DNA from: Chloroflexota bacterium
Lineage (GTDB): Bacteria > Chloroflexota > Dehalococcoidia > Lucifugimonadales > Australimonadaceae
DNA: 11,418 nucleotides
NCBI GenBank assembly: GCA_022574265.1
Contig: JACZSI010000045.1
Span: 1 to 11,418 of the forward strand
Reading direction: 5' to 3'
The stretch's first letter is position 1; each line of letters begins with the position of its first letter. Under the pieces are notes generated by a model. It made no database searches. It had not been told where the DNA came from and worked only from the letters and a program-made list of their open reading frames with translations. Both the position numbers and the translations under genes were made by a program. Below are positions 1-6,172 of the stretch, in pieces.

Positions 1-1194
1 CTCCTCGAGGCCTCGTGCGCGCACCGGCGCGTGCACCTGCTCTACGGCATCCCCGAGGACAACGGCCTCCGCTGTCCCTACCACGGCTGGCTCTACGACT
101 CAACCGGCCAGTGCCTGGAGATGCCGGCCGAAGCGCCGGAGAGCACCTTCCCCAGCCGCGTGCAGCTCAAGGCCTACCCGGTCGAGGAGCTGGGCGGGCT
201 CGTCTTCGCCTACCTGGGCCCCGAGCCCGTGCCGCTCGTGCCGCACTGGGGGCCGTTCGTGAACGAGGGCGTCCGTGACATCGGCTGGGCGATCGTCGGC
301 TGCAACTGGCTCCAGGTCCAGGAGAACTCGCTCGACCCGATGCACGGCGAGTTCCTGCACAACTACTTCGCCAACTACGTCCTGGAGCGCCAGGGTCTGC
401 TCGAGGACCGCGGCTCCATCAAGCACGGCACCTCGTACAAGGCAGCTCCGGGGCTCAAGGACAACTGGCGCGGCGCGGCCAAGATGCGGCACCACACCAA
501 GGTCAGCTTCTCGAAGTTCGAGCACGGCATCCTCAAGCACCGGCTCTACGCGGACGAGACGGAGGAGAACTCGCCGGGGTGGAACATCGGCCATCCCATC
601 CTCGTCCCGAACTACGAGCACGGCACGGGCGGCGGCGGCTTCCAGATCCGCGTGCCGATGGACGATACGCATACCTACTACGTCTACTACAACATCCGGC
701 CCGCCCACCCCGGCGAGGACGCGCACCAGAAGCCGGAGGACATCCCCGTCTACCGCACGCCCATGCCGGGCGTGGACGAGAACGGCATCCCCCTGTGGGA
801 CCTGTTCGACAACAACAGCGGCCAGGACCACATGGCCTGGCAGTCCCAAGGCCCGCGCACGCAACGCTGGCTGGAGCACCTCGGTCAGTCGGACGTCGGC
901 ATCATCATGTTCCGGCGGCTGCTGAATGAGCAGATGGACATCGTCGAGGACGGCGGCGAACCGATGAACGTCTTCCGCGACCCCGCGAAGAACCAGCGGA
1001 TCACCCTGCCCTTCGACCACCAGGCCCATGCGCCCGAGGACCCGGCTGAGGCGGCCCGCAAGGCCAAGGTGACCACCGGGTCGTCCGGCAAGTACAGCAT
1101 CATCGGCCGTGCGCGCGCCGAGCGGGCGGGCGCGACGCTCCCGCCACCGACCCCGGCCATCGCCAGGACGATCCCGGAGAACTCGCCGGGCTAA
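1..1194 (+). CDS. Rieske [2Fe-2S] aromatic ring-hydroxylating oxygenase, alpha subunit (5'-truncated)
   Basis: The oxygenase component of a Rieske non-heme iron system takes electrons through a [2Fe-2S] centre and activates O2 at a mononuclear iron to hydroxylate an aromatic or similar substrate. The frame is open from base 1, so the N-terminus lies outside the window. Numbering from the first visible codon, the Rieske ligands are C6-x-H8 and C25-x2-H28 (CPYHGW). The mononuclear iron site is the block QVQENSLDPMHGEFLH, with His115 and His120 four residues apart. A C-terminal QDHMAWQSQGP-like block and an EHLGQSDVGI stretch resemble the phthalate 4,5-dioxygenase-type single-component-alpha family. 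The substrate cannot be told from sequence. No ferredoxin, reductase or beta-subunit gene is visible downstream. Third codon positions are almost all G or C. The fold assignment is firm; the substrate is unknown. Confidence 0.95.
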   Translation, partial: LLEASCAHRRVHLLYGIPEDNGLRCPYHGWLYDSTGQCLEMPAEAPESTFPSRVQLKAYPVEELGGLVFAYLGPEPVPLVPHWGPFVNEGVRDIGWAIVGCNWLQVQENSLDPMHGEFLHNYFANYVLERQGLLEDRGSIKHGTSYKAAPGLKDNWRGAAKMRHHTKVSFSKFEHGILKHRLYADETEENSPGWNIGHPILVPNYEHGTGGGGFQIRVPMDDTHTYYVYYNIRPAHPGEDAHQKPEDIPVYRTPMPGVDENGIPLWDLFDNNSGQDHMAWQSQGPRTQRWLEHLGQSDVGIIMFRRLLNEQMDIVEDGGEPMNVFRDPAKNQRITLPFDHQAHAPEDPAEAARKAKVTTGSSGKYSIIGRARAERAGATLPPPTPAIARTIPENSPG

Positions 1195-1224
1195 GCCGCA
1201 GCAGGACGAGGTGCGAGCAGCGGC

Positions 1225-1404
1225 CTAGCTCGTCTGCTCCGTGCCGTCCTCCAGATACTGACGCACCGTTCCGTCGCGGTCCGTGGTGGAGCAGAACGCG
1301 GCCCCTGGCATCGACACGTAATCGGTCGGCGCCGCGGCACCGCCCGGGGTGGTGCCCTCCCTCGTCGTTGGGGGATGGCCCGCGTTGGACTTGGGTACGG
1401 ACAT
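1225..1404 (-). CDS. Small hypothetical protein (59 aa)
   Basis: A short minus-strand frame runs from an ATG at 1404 to a TAG at 1225 and ends in ...VRQYLEDGTEQTS. I do not recognise a family. It is called because roughly 85% of its third codon positions are G or C, clearly above its first positions, which is the pattern of a translated gene in this genome. The N-terminal half is rich in Gly, Ala, Pro and Thr and probably disordered. The C-terminal half (AAFCSTTDRDGTVRQYLEDG) looks like a small ordered strand-turn unit. There is no strong ribosome-binding site before the ATG, and an internal ATG at 1311 is an alternative start. It lies downstream of the HAD gene on the same strand and converges with the Rieske gene. 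Confidence 0.4.
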   Translation of the reverse strand: MSVPKSNAGHPPTTREGTTPGGAAAPTDYVSMPGAAFCSTTDRDGTVRQYLEDGTEQTS

Positions 1405-1472
1405 GTACGCCGCTCTACGGCAGGGCGGGGCGCGGGAGGTCTCGGGCAGCCGAAGGTAGTAGTGACGAGGGG

Positions 1473-2078
1473 TTAGAGGATATCGCGCGCTTCAAGCTCA
1501 GCGATGAGCTGCTCGCTGGAGCGAAATCTGATCCCGTCGAGGCCGGCCCGGCGTGCGCCTTGAACGTTCGCCTCGTTGTCGTCGATCAACAGACACTCTT
1601 TGGGCTCGACACCAAGCGCAGCCACGACATGCCGGAAGATCTCCGGCTGAGGCTTCATCATCCCGAGCTCGAATGAAACGAAGTGGGGTCTCACCTTGTC
1701 CAGCAACGCGGCGTAGTGAGACTTGGCGTAGCTCCAGTGAACCGCGTTCGTGTTGGACAGCAGTGCGAGGCGGGATCGCTCAGCCAGAGAATCTACGACG
1801 TGAGCGATGCCGGGGCTCGGTGGCCCGAAGCCACATGTCATCGCCGCCACGAACGCGGGGTAGCCGGCAGTCAGGCCCACCTCTTCCACCAGCAGCCTGA
1901 AGAGGTCGTTGAAGGTACACTCTCCTCGATGTACACGGTCAAACGGGATCAGTTGCGGGATCCGTGCCCCCGCATCGACGGGGTCGGCGCACATCGCCTG
2001 GACGGCAGCGTGCTCTTGAACATCATCGTGCTGGATGAGAACATCGCCCATGTCAAAGATGATAGCTTTGATGGACAT
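1473..2078 (-). CDS. HAD-superfamily (subclass IA-like) hydrolase
   Basis: A 201-residue soluble haloacid-dehalogenase-fold hydrolase, most likely a small-molecule phosphatase. Motif I is FDMGDVL with nucleophile Asp9. The usual second Asp of DxD is Gly11, as in YihX-type members. Motif II is LLSNTN (Ser108), the motif III lysine is Lys142 in MMKPQPEIF, and motif IV is LLIDDNEANVQGARRAG (Asp166, Asp167). A helical cap lies between residues about 15 and 90. The length is normal for the family and the gene looks intact. The ATG at 2078 lacks a clear Shine-Dalgarno sequence; a TAGACT hexamer lies six bases before it, so a leaderless mRNA is possible. G/C in third codon position is visibly lower than in the Rieske or aminotransferase genes. 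The substrate is unknown. Confidence 0.85.
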   Translation of the reverse strand: MSIKAIIFDMGDVLIQHDDVQEHAAVQAMCADPVDAGARIPQLIPFDRVHRGECTFNDLFRLLVEEVGLTAGYPAFVAAMTCGFGPPSPGIAHVVDSLAERSRLALLSNTNAVHWSYAKSHYAALLDKVRPHFVSFELGMMKPQPEIFRHVVAALGVEPKECLLIDDNEANVQGARRAGLDGIRFRSSEQLIAELEARDIL

Positions 2079-2793
2079 GCGATCAGTCTACGCGGCTGAC
2101 ACAGGCACGGCGGCGTTCGTGTGGATCAACTGAGCGCATTCCTGGGCGAAACAGGGGGGGGCATGGCTTCACTACCGAGAGCGCAGTCAGATGAAGAGAT
2201 TCCTCGGCCATCGCGGCCAGCCCCGGCTTCACGCGAGCCAGCGTCTCGTAGCCCGAACGGCCGCTCTTGGAAACGGCGGTCTCCGGAGGCAACGGGGCCC
2301 GTGCTGCCGAGGCCGCCGGCGCCACCGACTCCCGGTGCGCCCGGACCTCTGCCGCCGATACCTCCGAGGTACGCGCTTCGCGGGGATCTTGAAGCTTCGG
2401 CGCCTCATGCGCCTCGAACGGTCCGGCAGCACTAGCGTCGCAGTCTTACCGGCGCAGGAAGCACCGCTCGCATCCGAGGTCTCTTCTCAACGGAGGATCC
2501 GCGACCGGCGCGAGATCGGCTGGGCCACCGATTCAGGCCGGGCCGCTCGTTAGCCTGAGCACGCCCTCTGTTCGCCCAGGTACTTGATGGTTATACTCCC
2601 ACCCGCCTGGTGAACGGTGCCCGCGGATCTCTGTCCTGAGCGCGGGTCCCGTCGGGCGTTGAGGGAAGAGACCAACCGGCAACCGGTCGTGAGTCTCGCC
2701 CGCCTCCGGCTCCGGCAGTACCAGGGCGATATCCAGGGAGAACACCCTCCGGGCGCACAGCCTGCCCGACGCCCGACAAAGGAGAACCCCCCC

Positions 2794-2889
2794 GTGGCTG
2801 TGCGGAGGAGAGCGGACGCGGCGGCGAAGGCCCTCGGTGTCCGATGGACCGTGAAGCGTGTTGGCGAGCGGGTGTCTTTCTGGCGATAG
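2794..2889 (+). CDS. Possible 31-aa leader-type ORF
   Basis: A GTG at 2794 opens a 31-codon frame ending in TAG at 2889. It is preceded at a nine-base spacing by a strong Shine-Dalgarno match, AAAGGAG (2778-2784). The peptide is very basic (starts MAVRRRADAAAKALGVRW). It lies about 130 bases upstream of the nucleotidyltransferase gene, so it could be a leader peptide or a remnant of a larger gene. No homologue is recognised and codon bias is only moderate. This is a weak call based mainly on the ribosome-binding site. Confidence 0.2.
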   Translation: MAVRRRADAAAKALGVRWTVKRVGERVSFWR

Positions 2890-2961
2890 GCGCTCACCCC
2901 GCTCCCGTCCCGCGCCCAGAGAAAAACGATGCCGCCCGGTGGGTGGTAGCGAGCGCTTGGC

Positions 2962-2980
2962 CGGCGGTGTGACACCGCCG
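2962..2980. repeat. Perfect 19-nt palindrome upstream of the nucleotidyltransferase gene
   Basis: CGGCGGTGT-G-ACACCGCCG is a perfect inverted repeat with 9-bp arms around one central base. It ends 38 bases before the ATG at 3019. The size and symmetry fit an operator for a dimeric repressor such as a TetR or GntR type. It could also fold as a short hairpin in the leader RNA. No regulator gene is present in the window. Confidence 0.45.
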
Positions 2981-3018
2981 ATCCAACACACCAAACCGCC
3001 CTCTTGGAGTTGTGCCAT

Positions 3019-3753
3019 ATGCGAGGAGTTATCTTGGCTGCCGGCGATGGAGGCCGGCTCCGCCCTCTGACCGACAGTCAGCCCAAAGTCTTGCTCCCGG
3101 TGCGGGAACGCCCGCTGATCTCCTATCCCCTGCGCGCGCTGGTCTCTCAAGGGATCACCGAGATCGCGATCGTCGTCGGCTACCGGGCGCAGCAGGTGAA
3201 GGAAGCTCTGCGGAACTGCGCCCCGAGGGGCTGCTCCCTCGAATTCGTCTATAACCCGGATTACGATGACGGCAACGCGCTCTCGCTCCGAGCTGCGCGA
3301 GACTTCGTGGGCGACGATCCATTCATCCTGTGCATGGGCGATCACATCATCGAGCCGGCATTGATCGCGATGGTGTTGGCCGCCCGCCCCGCAGCTACCA
3401 CGCTCGTCGTCGACTCGGAAGCGTCGCTCGAAAGCCAGCTGAACGACGCGACGCGCGTCCTCATCGACGGGGACAACCGTCTCGTGCGGATCGGCAAGCG
3501 TCTGAGGCGGTGGAACGCCGTCGATACGGGGGTTTTCCGGTTCACCCCGGATGTCTTCAGCACGGTCGACCACCTCTACGAGCACCGAGGGAACGGCTTG
3601 GAGCTGAACGACGTGATGCGGTTCCGCGCCGCGCACGCCCCGCACGTGGACACCTGCGACGCGTCGGGCCTGTTCTGGACCGACGTGGACACGGTCGAGG
3701 ATTACCGCAGCGCCGAGCAGCAATTGGAGCAACGCGATGGCCTCCGTCTATGA
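3019..3753 (+). CDS. Nucleotidyltransferase, probable inositol-1-phosphate (or similar) cytidylyltransferase
   Basis: A 244-residue NTP-transferase-fold enzyme that would activate a phosphorylated alcohol or sugar with a nucleotide. The N-terminal nucleotide-binding signature is GVILAAGDGGRL (residues 3-14), followed by the Pro22-Lys23 substrate/nucleotide lysine. The metal-binding Asp108 lies in MGDHI, and a second acidic pair is Asp222/Asp224 in FWTDVDTVEDY. The MGDH form, and the overlapping CDP-alcohol phosphotransferase gene, point to the L-myo-inositol-1-phosphate cytidylyltransferase half of the IPCT/DIPPS system, here as a separate polypeptide. Phosphocholine- or aminoethylphosphonate-type cytidylyltransferases remain possible. 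The ATG at 3019 is chosen because GGAG at 3006-3009 is then a well-placed ribosome-binding site; an in-frame TTG at 3004 would overlap that site. The end overlaps the next gene by 17 bases. Confidence 0.75.
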   Translation: MRGVILAAGDGGRLRPLTDSQPKVLLPVRERPLISYPLRALVSQGITEIAIVVGYRAQQVKEALRNCAPRGCSLEFVYNPDYDDGNALSLRAARDFVGDDPFILCMGDHIIEPALIAMVLAARPAATTLVVDSEASLESQLNDATRVLIDGDNRLVRIGKRLRRWNAVDTGVFRFTPDVFSTVDHLYEHRGNGLELNDVMRFRAAHAPHVDTCDASGLFWTDVDTVEDYRSAEQQLEQRDGLRL

Positions 3754-4339
3754 CGGGATCGTCTCCCGCCATGTGAACCGGCGCCTCTCGCGCCCCATCG
3801 CCAGACTCCTCGCTCATACGCCGGTGACGCCCAATCAGGTGTCCGTGCTCAGCCTCGCGATCGCGGCCGGCGCGTTCGTGTCGTTCCTCTACGGGCTACA
3901 CATCGTCGGAGGTCTGCTGGCACAGCTGAGCTCCATCGTCGACGGCGTCGACGGGGACCTGGCGCGCCTGACCGGATCGAGCTCGCGGTTCGGGGGCTTT
4001 CTGGACGCGGTGATCGACCGGTATTCCGACTCGCTCATCCTCCTGGGCGTCAGCGTGTGGGCAGCCTCAGGGGACGACCCCACCTTCGCTTGGGTGGCTG
4101 GCTTCGCCGCACTCGCGGGCTCCTTCGCCGTCACGTATACGCGAGCCCGGATCGACGAGGGCCACCGCACGCTGTTCGACCGTGGCCTCGCGTCGCTGGC
4201 ATCGAGAGACGTCCGGCTGCTCATCGTTATGATCGGCGGCGTCGCGGGGATCGGCATCCCAACCTTGGTCCTGATCGCCCTCCTCACGAATATCGTGGTC
4301 ATCCTGCGCGTGGTGCAAGCCCGCTCGGCACTGAAGTAG
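3737..4339 (+). CDS. CDP-alcohol phosphatidyltransferase family membrane enzyme (DIPPS-like)
   Basis: A 200-residue integral membrane transferase that moves a phospho-alcohol from a CDP-activated donor to a second alcohol. It carries the full family motif D69-x2-D72-G-x2-A76-R77-x8-G86-x3-D90-x3-D94. TPNQVS near residue 31 is the usual N-terminal element. Hydrophobic segments lie at about residues 35-64, 98-110, 120-135 and 160-192. The SRDVRLL stretch near residue 155 resembles di-myo-inositol-phosphate-phosphate synthases. The start codon lies inside the upstream nucleotidyltransferase gene, with GGAG at 3726-3729 as ribosome-binding site, so translation is coupled. Together the two genes match the order of domains in the fused IPCT/DIPPS enzyme of archaea and thermophiles. 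A phospholipid synthase is the alternative. Confidence 0.8.
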   Translation: MASVYDGIVSRHVNRRLSRPIARLLAHTPVTPNQVSVLSLAIAAGAFVSFLYGLHIVGGLLAQLSSIVDGVDGDLARLTGSSSRFGGFLDAVIDRYSDSLILLGVSVWAASGDDPTFAWVAGFAALAGSFAVTYTRARIDEGHRTLFDRGLASLASRDVRLLIVMIGGVAGIGIPTLVLIALLTNIVVILRVVQARSALK

Positions 4340-4341
4340 GC

Positions 4342-4372
4342 TCCGCGGTCGCCGCACCGCTCGGGCCGCGGA
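4342..4372 (+). terminator. Possible hairpin terminator after the nucleotidyltransferase/CDP-alcohol transferase pair
   Basis: TCCGCGG (4342-4348) and CCGCGGA (4366-4372) can form a 7-bp GC-rich stem two bases after the stop codon. It is followed by CCCTGTTT. The loop is long (17 nt) and the T-run is short, so this is a weak intrinsic terminator at best. Confidence 0.3.
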
Positions 4373-4400
4373 CCCTGTTTCATGCGACGCTGGCGTGGCC

Positions 4401-4416
4401 GCTGTCGAACGACAGC
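4401..4416. repeat. Inverted repeat in the region before the selenoprotein gene
   Basis: GCTGTCG-AA-CGACAGC is a perfect inverted repeat with 7-bp arms and a 2-base centre. It lies about 35 bases upstream of a TATGAT hexamer (4452-4457) that could be the -10 box for the following operon. It may be an operator. It could also form a GAAC-tetraloop hairpin terminating transcription from the upstream operon. Confidence 0.3.
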
Positions 4417-4451
4417 TTGAGTGGTGGCGGTCTGCTGGAGCCGCAACCGTC

Positions 4452-4457
4452 TATGAT
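4452..4457 (+). promoter_or_regulatory. Candidate -10 box for the selenoprotein / flavin oxidoreductase operon
   Basis: TATGAT matches the sigma-70-type -10 consensus in five of six positions and lies about 130 bases before the ATG at 4584. No clear -35 box is seen at 16-18 bases upstream. An activator-dependent or weak promoter is possible. The assignment rests on position and one hexamer only. Confidence 0.3.
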
Positions 4458-4583
4458 CGTGCGGACGGCCGGCTCGACGACCAACGCTCCGGTGAAGCGG
4501 CGAAGCACGGGCAGGGTCTGGATCCATCTCCCGAGGGGCTCGCCGGATGAACCACCCGAGGGGCCACAGAAAGAAGGAACCCC

Positions 4584-5168
4584 ATGACCAGGATCCGTGG
4601 TGCTGCGAAAGGCGAAGTCCCCGACGACATCAGGGCGATCTACGAAGAGCAGGAGCGTGACCGAGGGGCGCCGCTTCCGAATACACCTGTCTACGCGCTG
4701 AGACCCTCCATCTTCCGCGGCCATCGGGCCCTCGCAGCCGGGATCGAGGAGTCTGGGCTGCTCGATGCCCAGCTGAGGAGGCTGGCCACGCTCCGGGCCG
4801 CCTTCATCAACGGTTGCCCCTTCTGAATCGACAGCAACGCGTCCGGTGCGACGCGCAGCGGGATGTCCCCGGCAAGGCTCGCGGAAGTGAACCAGTGGCG
4901 GAAGAGCAGCGCATACGACAAGCGAGAGCGGTTGGCCCTGGAGCTGTCCGAGCGGATGACCTACACCCGCCGGCAGGTGACCGGCGCCTTCTTCGCCCGG
5001 CTGCGCGCCGAGTTCAGCGAGGAAGAGCTCGTGGAGCTTGCCGCGGCGATCGCGCTCGAGAATTTCCGGAGCAAGTTCAACCCTGTTTTCGCGATCGAGT
5101 CTGGAGAGTCGTGCGACCTCCCCTGGGTCCAGCAAGCGGCCCAGCAAGCCGCCGCCCGTCTTCACTAG
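4584..5168 (+). CDS. Carboxymuconolactone decarboxylase / AhpD-like selenoprotein, read through in-frame UGA (Sec81)
   Basis: A 194-residue alkylhydroperoxidase-fold protein, probably a thiol/selenol peroxidase or disulfide reductase. The frame is open from the ATG at 4584 (AGGA ribosome-binding site at 4575-4578) to the TAG at 5168, except for a TGA at 4824-4826. The family's redox motif NGCxxCID is present as NGC78-P-F-UGA-IDSN, so the UGA replaces precisely the resolving cysteine. Downstream residues continue the family without a break: MSPARLAEVNQWRKS, RERLALELSERMT, and ALENFRSKFNPVF. A SECIS-like hairpin follows the UGA. Two AhpD proton-relay positions differ: the Glu 12 residues before the first Cys is Arg66, and the His four after the second Cys is Asn85. 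A second ATG at 4863 is an internal methionine, not a real start. Spacing to the next gene is 36 nt. The substrate is unknown. Confidence 0.85.
4824..4826 (+). other. Predicted selenocysteine codon (UGA)
   Basis: This in-frame TGA occupies the second cysteine of the CxxC motif in the AhpD-like protein (residue 81). Reading frame and family similarity continue on both sides. A one-base change from TGC or TGT could also explain it, but the hairpin just downstream favours genuine recoding. Confidence 0.8.
4838..4855 (+). promoter_or_regulatory. Predicted bacterial SECIS element
   Basis: CGCGTC (4838-4843) and GACGCG (4850-4855) pair perfectly into a 6-bp stem capped by the hexaloop CGGUGC. The stem starts 11 nt after the UGA, and the loop G-G-U lies 19-21 nt after it. 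This matches the known bacterial SECIS layout: a small apical loop carrying a G in its first two positions, 16-37 nt from the UGA. The E. coli fdhF loop, AGGUCU, has GGU at the same place. A short lower extension, GC/GC with an internal AA/CA bulge (4834-4837 with 4856-4859), is possible. The element would bind SelB. No selA, selB, selC or selD is in the window. Confidence 0.75.
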
Positions 5169-5204
5169 TCCCCAACCTGGCCGCGGCCAACGAAAGATGC
5201 TCGA

Positions 5205-6155
5205 ATGGCAGAACCGAACGACGGGTCGGCCGGCGATGGTCCACAGTTCGGCATCTACTTGCCGAACGTCGGGTGGGAGGCCGCGCCGTCCCCGGCCGAG
5301 CTTGCGGCGTATGCCGTGGAAGCGGAGGCGGGAGGGTTCGATTCCGTCTGGGTCGAGGATCGCCTGCTGCACGGCGAACTCGAGATGCTCGAGGCGCTCA
5401 CGACGCTGACGTTCGTGGCGGCGCATACCACGAGGGTCAAGCTCGGCACGAGCGTCCTGCTGGTGAACCTCCGCAACCCCTTGTCGCTGGCGAAATCGCT
5501 GTCAACCCTCGACTACCTGTCCGGCGGGCGTCTGGTCATCGGGGCGTCGCTGGGGGGCCACCCTCCTGAATACGATGCCGCCGGCGTGTCGATGCGGACC
5601 CGCGTGAGCCGTTTCACCGACACGGTGCGGTTCATGCGCGCCGCGTGGGGAGAGGAGCAGCCGGGCCTGACTCTGGACCCGACCGAGGGCTTGCCCATGC
5701 TGCCGAGGCCGGCGCAGGCCCACATCCCGATCTGGTTCGGCGGGCGAGTGGAGGCTGCGCTGGTGCGTGCGGGGACGTTTGCCGACGGATGGCTGGCGTC
5801 GAGCACGACGACGGCCGAAGCGTTCCGCAGCGGGTGGGCGAGGGTCAGAGCCCACGCGACGGCCGCGGGGCGGGACCCGGAGCAGCTGACGCCGGCGAAG
5901 TTCTGCTACATCCACGTGGACGACTCGACGGAGCGCGCCCTGGCGCGGCTGGAGGCCACGCTACCGAAGTACTACGGCCGGCCATACGACGCCGCGAGCC
6001 TCTCGATCTACGGTCCACCCGACCGCTGCGTGGAGCAGGCGTTGGAGCTCCTGGACGCAGGCATACGGACGCTGATCTTCGCCACGGTGACGCCTGATCG
6101 GGCACAGCTCGCGCGAGTGGCCCAGGACGTGCTTCCTGGGCTGCGCAAAGCCTGA
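5205..6155 (+). CDS. LLM-class flavin-dependent oxidoreductase (luciferase-like, FMN or F420)
   Basis: A 316-residue TIM-barrel oxidoreductase of the bacterial luciferase-like family, using FMN or coenzyme F420 as redox carrier. Recognisable stretches are QFGIYLPN at the first beta strand, AEAGGFDSVWVEDRLL, TTRVKLGTSVLLVNLRNPLSLAKSL, DYLSGGRLVIGASLGG, IPIWFGGRVEAALVRAGTFADGWL, and a C-terminal GPPDRCVEQALELLDAGIRTLIF. The order and length are normal and the gene appears complete. There is only a weak ribosome-binding site (GAAAG). It starts 36 nt after the selenoprotein stop, so co-transcription is likely. The substrate cannot be told; family members include alkane, nitrilotriacetate and sugar-phosphate oxidoreductases. 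It converges with the alpha/beta hydrolase gene 17 nt away. Confidence 0.93.
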   Translation: MAEPNDGSAGDGPQFGIYLPNVGWEAAPSPAELAAYAVEAEAGGFDSVWVEDRLLHGELEMLEALTTLTFVAAHTTRVKLGTSVLLVNLRNPLSLAKSLSTLDYLSGGRLVIGASLGGHPPEYDAAGVSMRTRVSRFTDTVRFMRAAWGEEQPGLTLDPTEGLPMLPRPAQAHIPIWFGGRVEAALVRAGTFADGWLASSTTTAEAFRSGWARVRAHATAAGRDPEQLTPAKFCYIHVDDSTERALARLEATLPKYYGRPYDAASLSIYGPPDRCVEQALELLDAGIRTLIFATVTPDRAQLARVAQDVLPGLRKA

Positions 6156-6172
6156 GCGCCGCCTGCTCGCGG

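Larger units (their letters stand above)
2079..3018. other. Long intergenic region without a convincing gene
   Basis: About 940 bases lie between the divergent HAD and nucleotidyltransferase genes. Open frames exist on both strands, but they are Arg/Pro-rich, have no family features and lack the third-position G/C bias of the flanking genes. A minus-strand frame ending near 2533 contains a stretch (DIALVLPEPEAGETHDRLPVG) that looks more protein-like and could be a decayed gene, but I could not identify it. TATACT at 2592-2597 and, on the other strand, TATAAC at 2590-2595 resemble -10 boxes without good -35 partners. The palindrome and the short leader-like ORF are listed separately. Confidence 0.5.

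Noticed and set aside
100..1029. A 309-aa open frame opposite the Rieske gene
   Set aside because: Low-complexity Val/Leu/Arg-rich antisense shadow. The plus strand has all Rieske and iron ligands.
2640..2800. Possible cobalamin or other riboswitch in the long intergenic region
   Set aside because: The conserved B12-box and other core blocks could not be found in order on either strand.
2533..3732. A 399-aa open frame on the minus strand
   Set aside because: Most of it is antisense to the nucleotidyltransferase gene. Only the part below about 2770 looks protein-like, and that is noted under the intergenic region.
4824..4826. TGA as a nonsense mutation making a pseudogene, or a sequencing error
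   Set aside because: No other lesion exists in the frame. The stop falls exactly on the active-site Cys and is followed by a SECIS-like hairpin. It cannot be fully excluded without reads.
4863..5168. Independent 101-aa gene starting at ATG 4863
   Set aside because: It is in the same frame as 4584-4826 and continues the same CMD domain. The ATG has no ribosome-binding site, and the UGA is better explained as selenocysteine.
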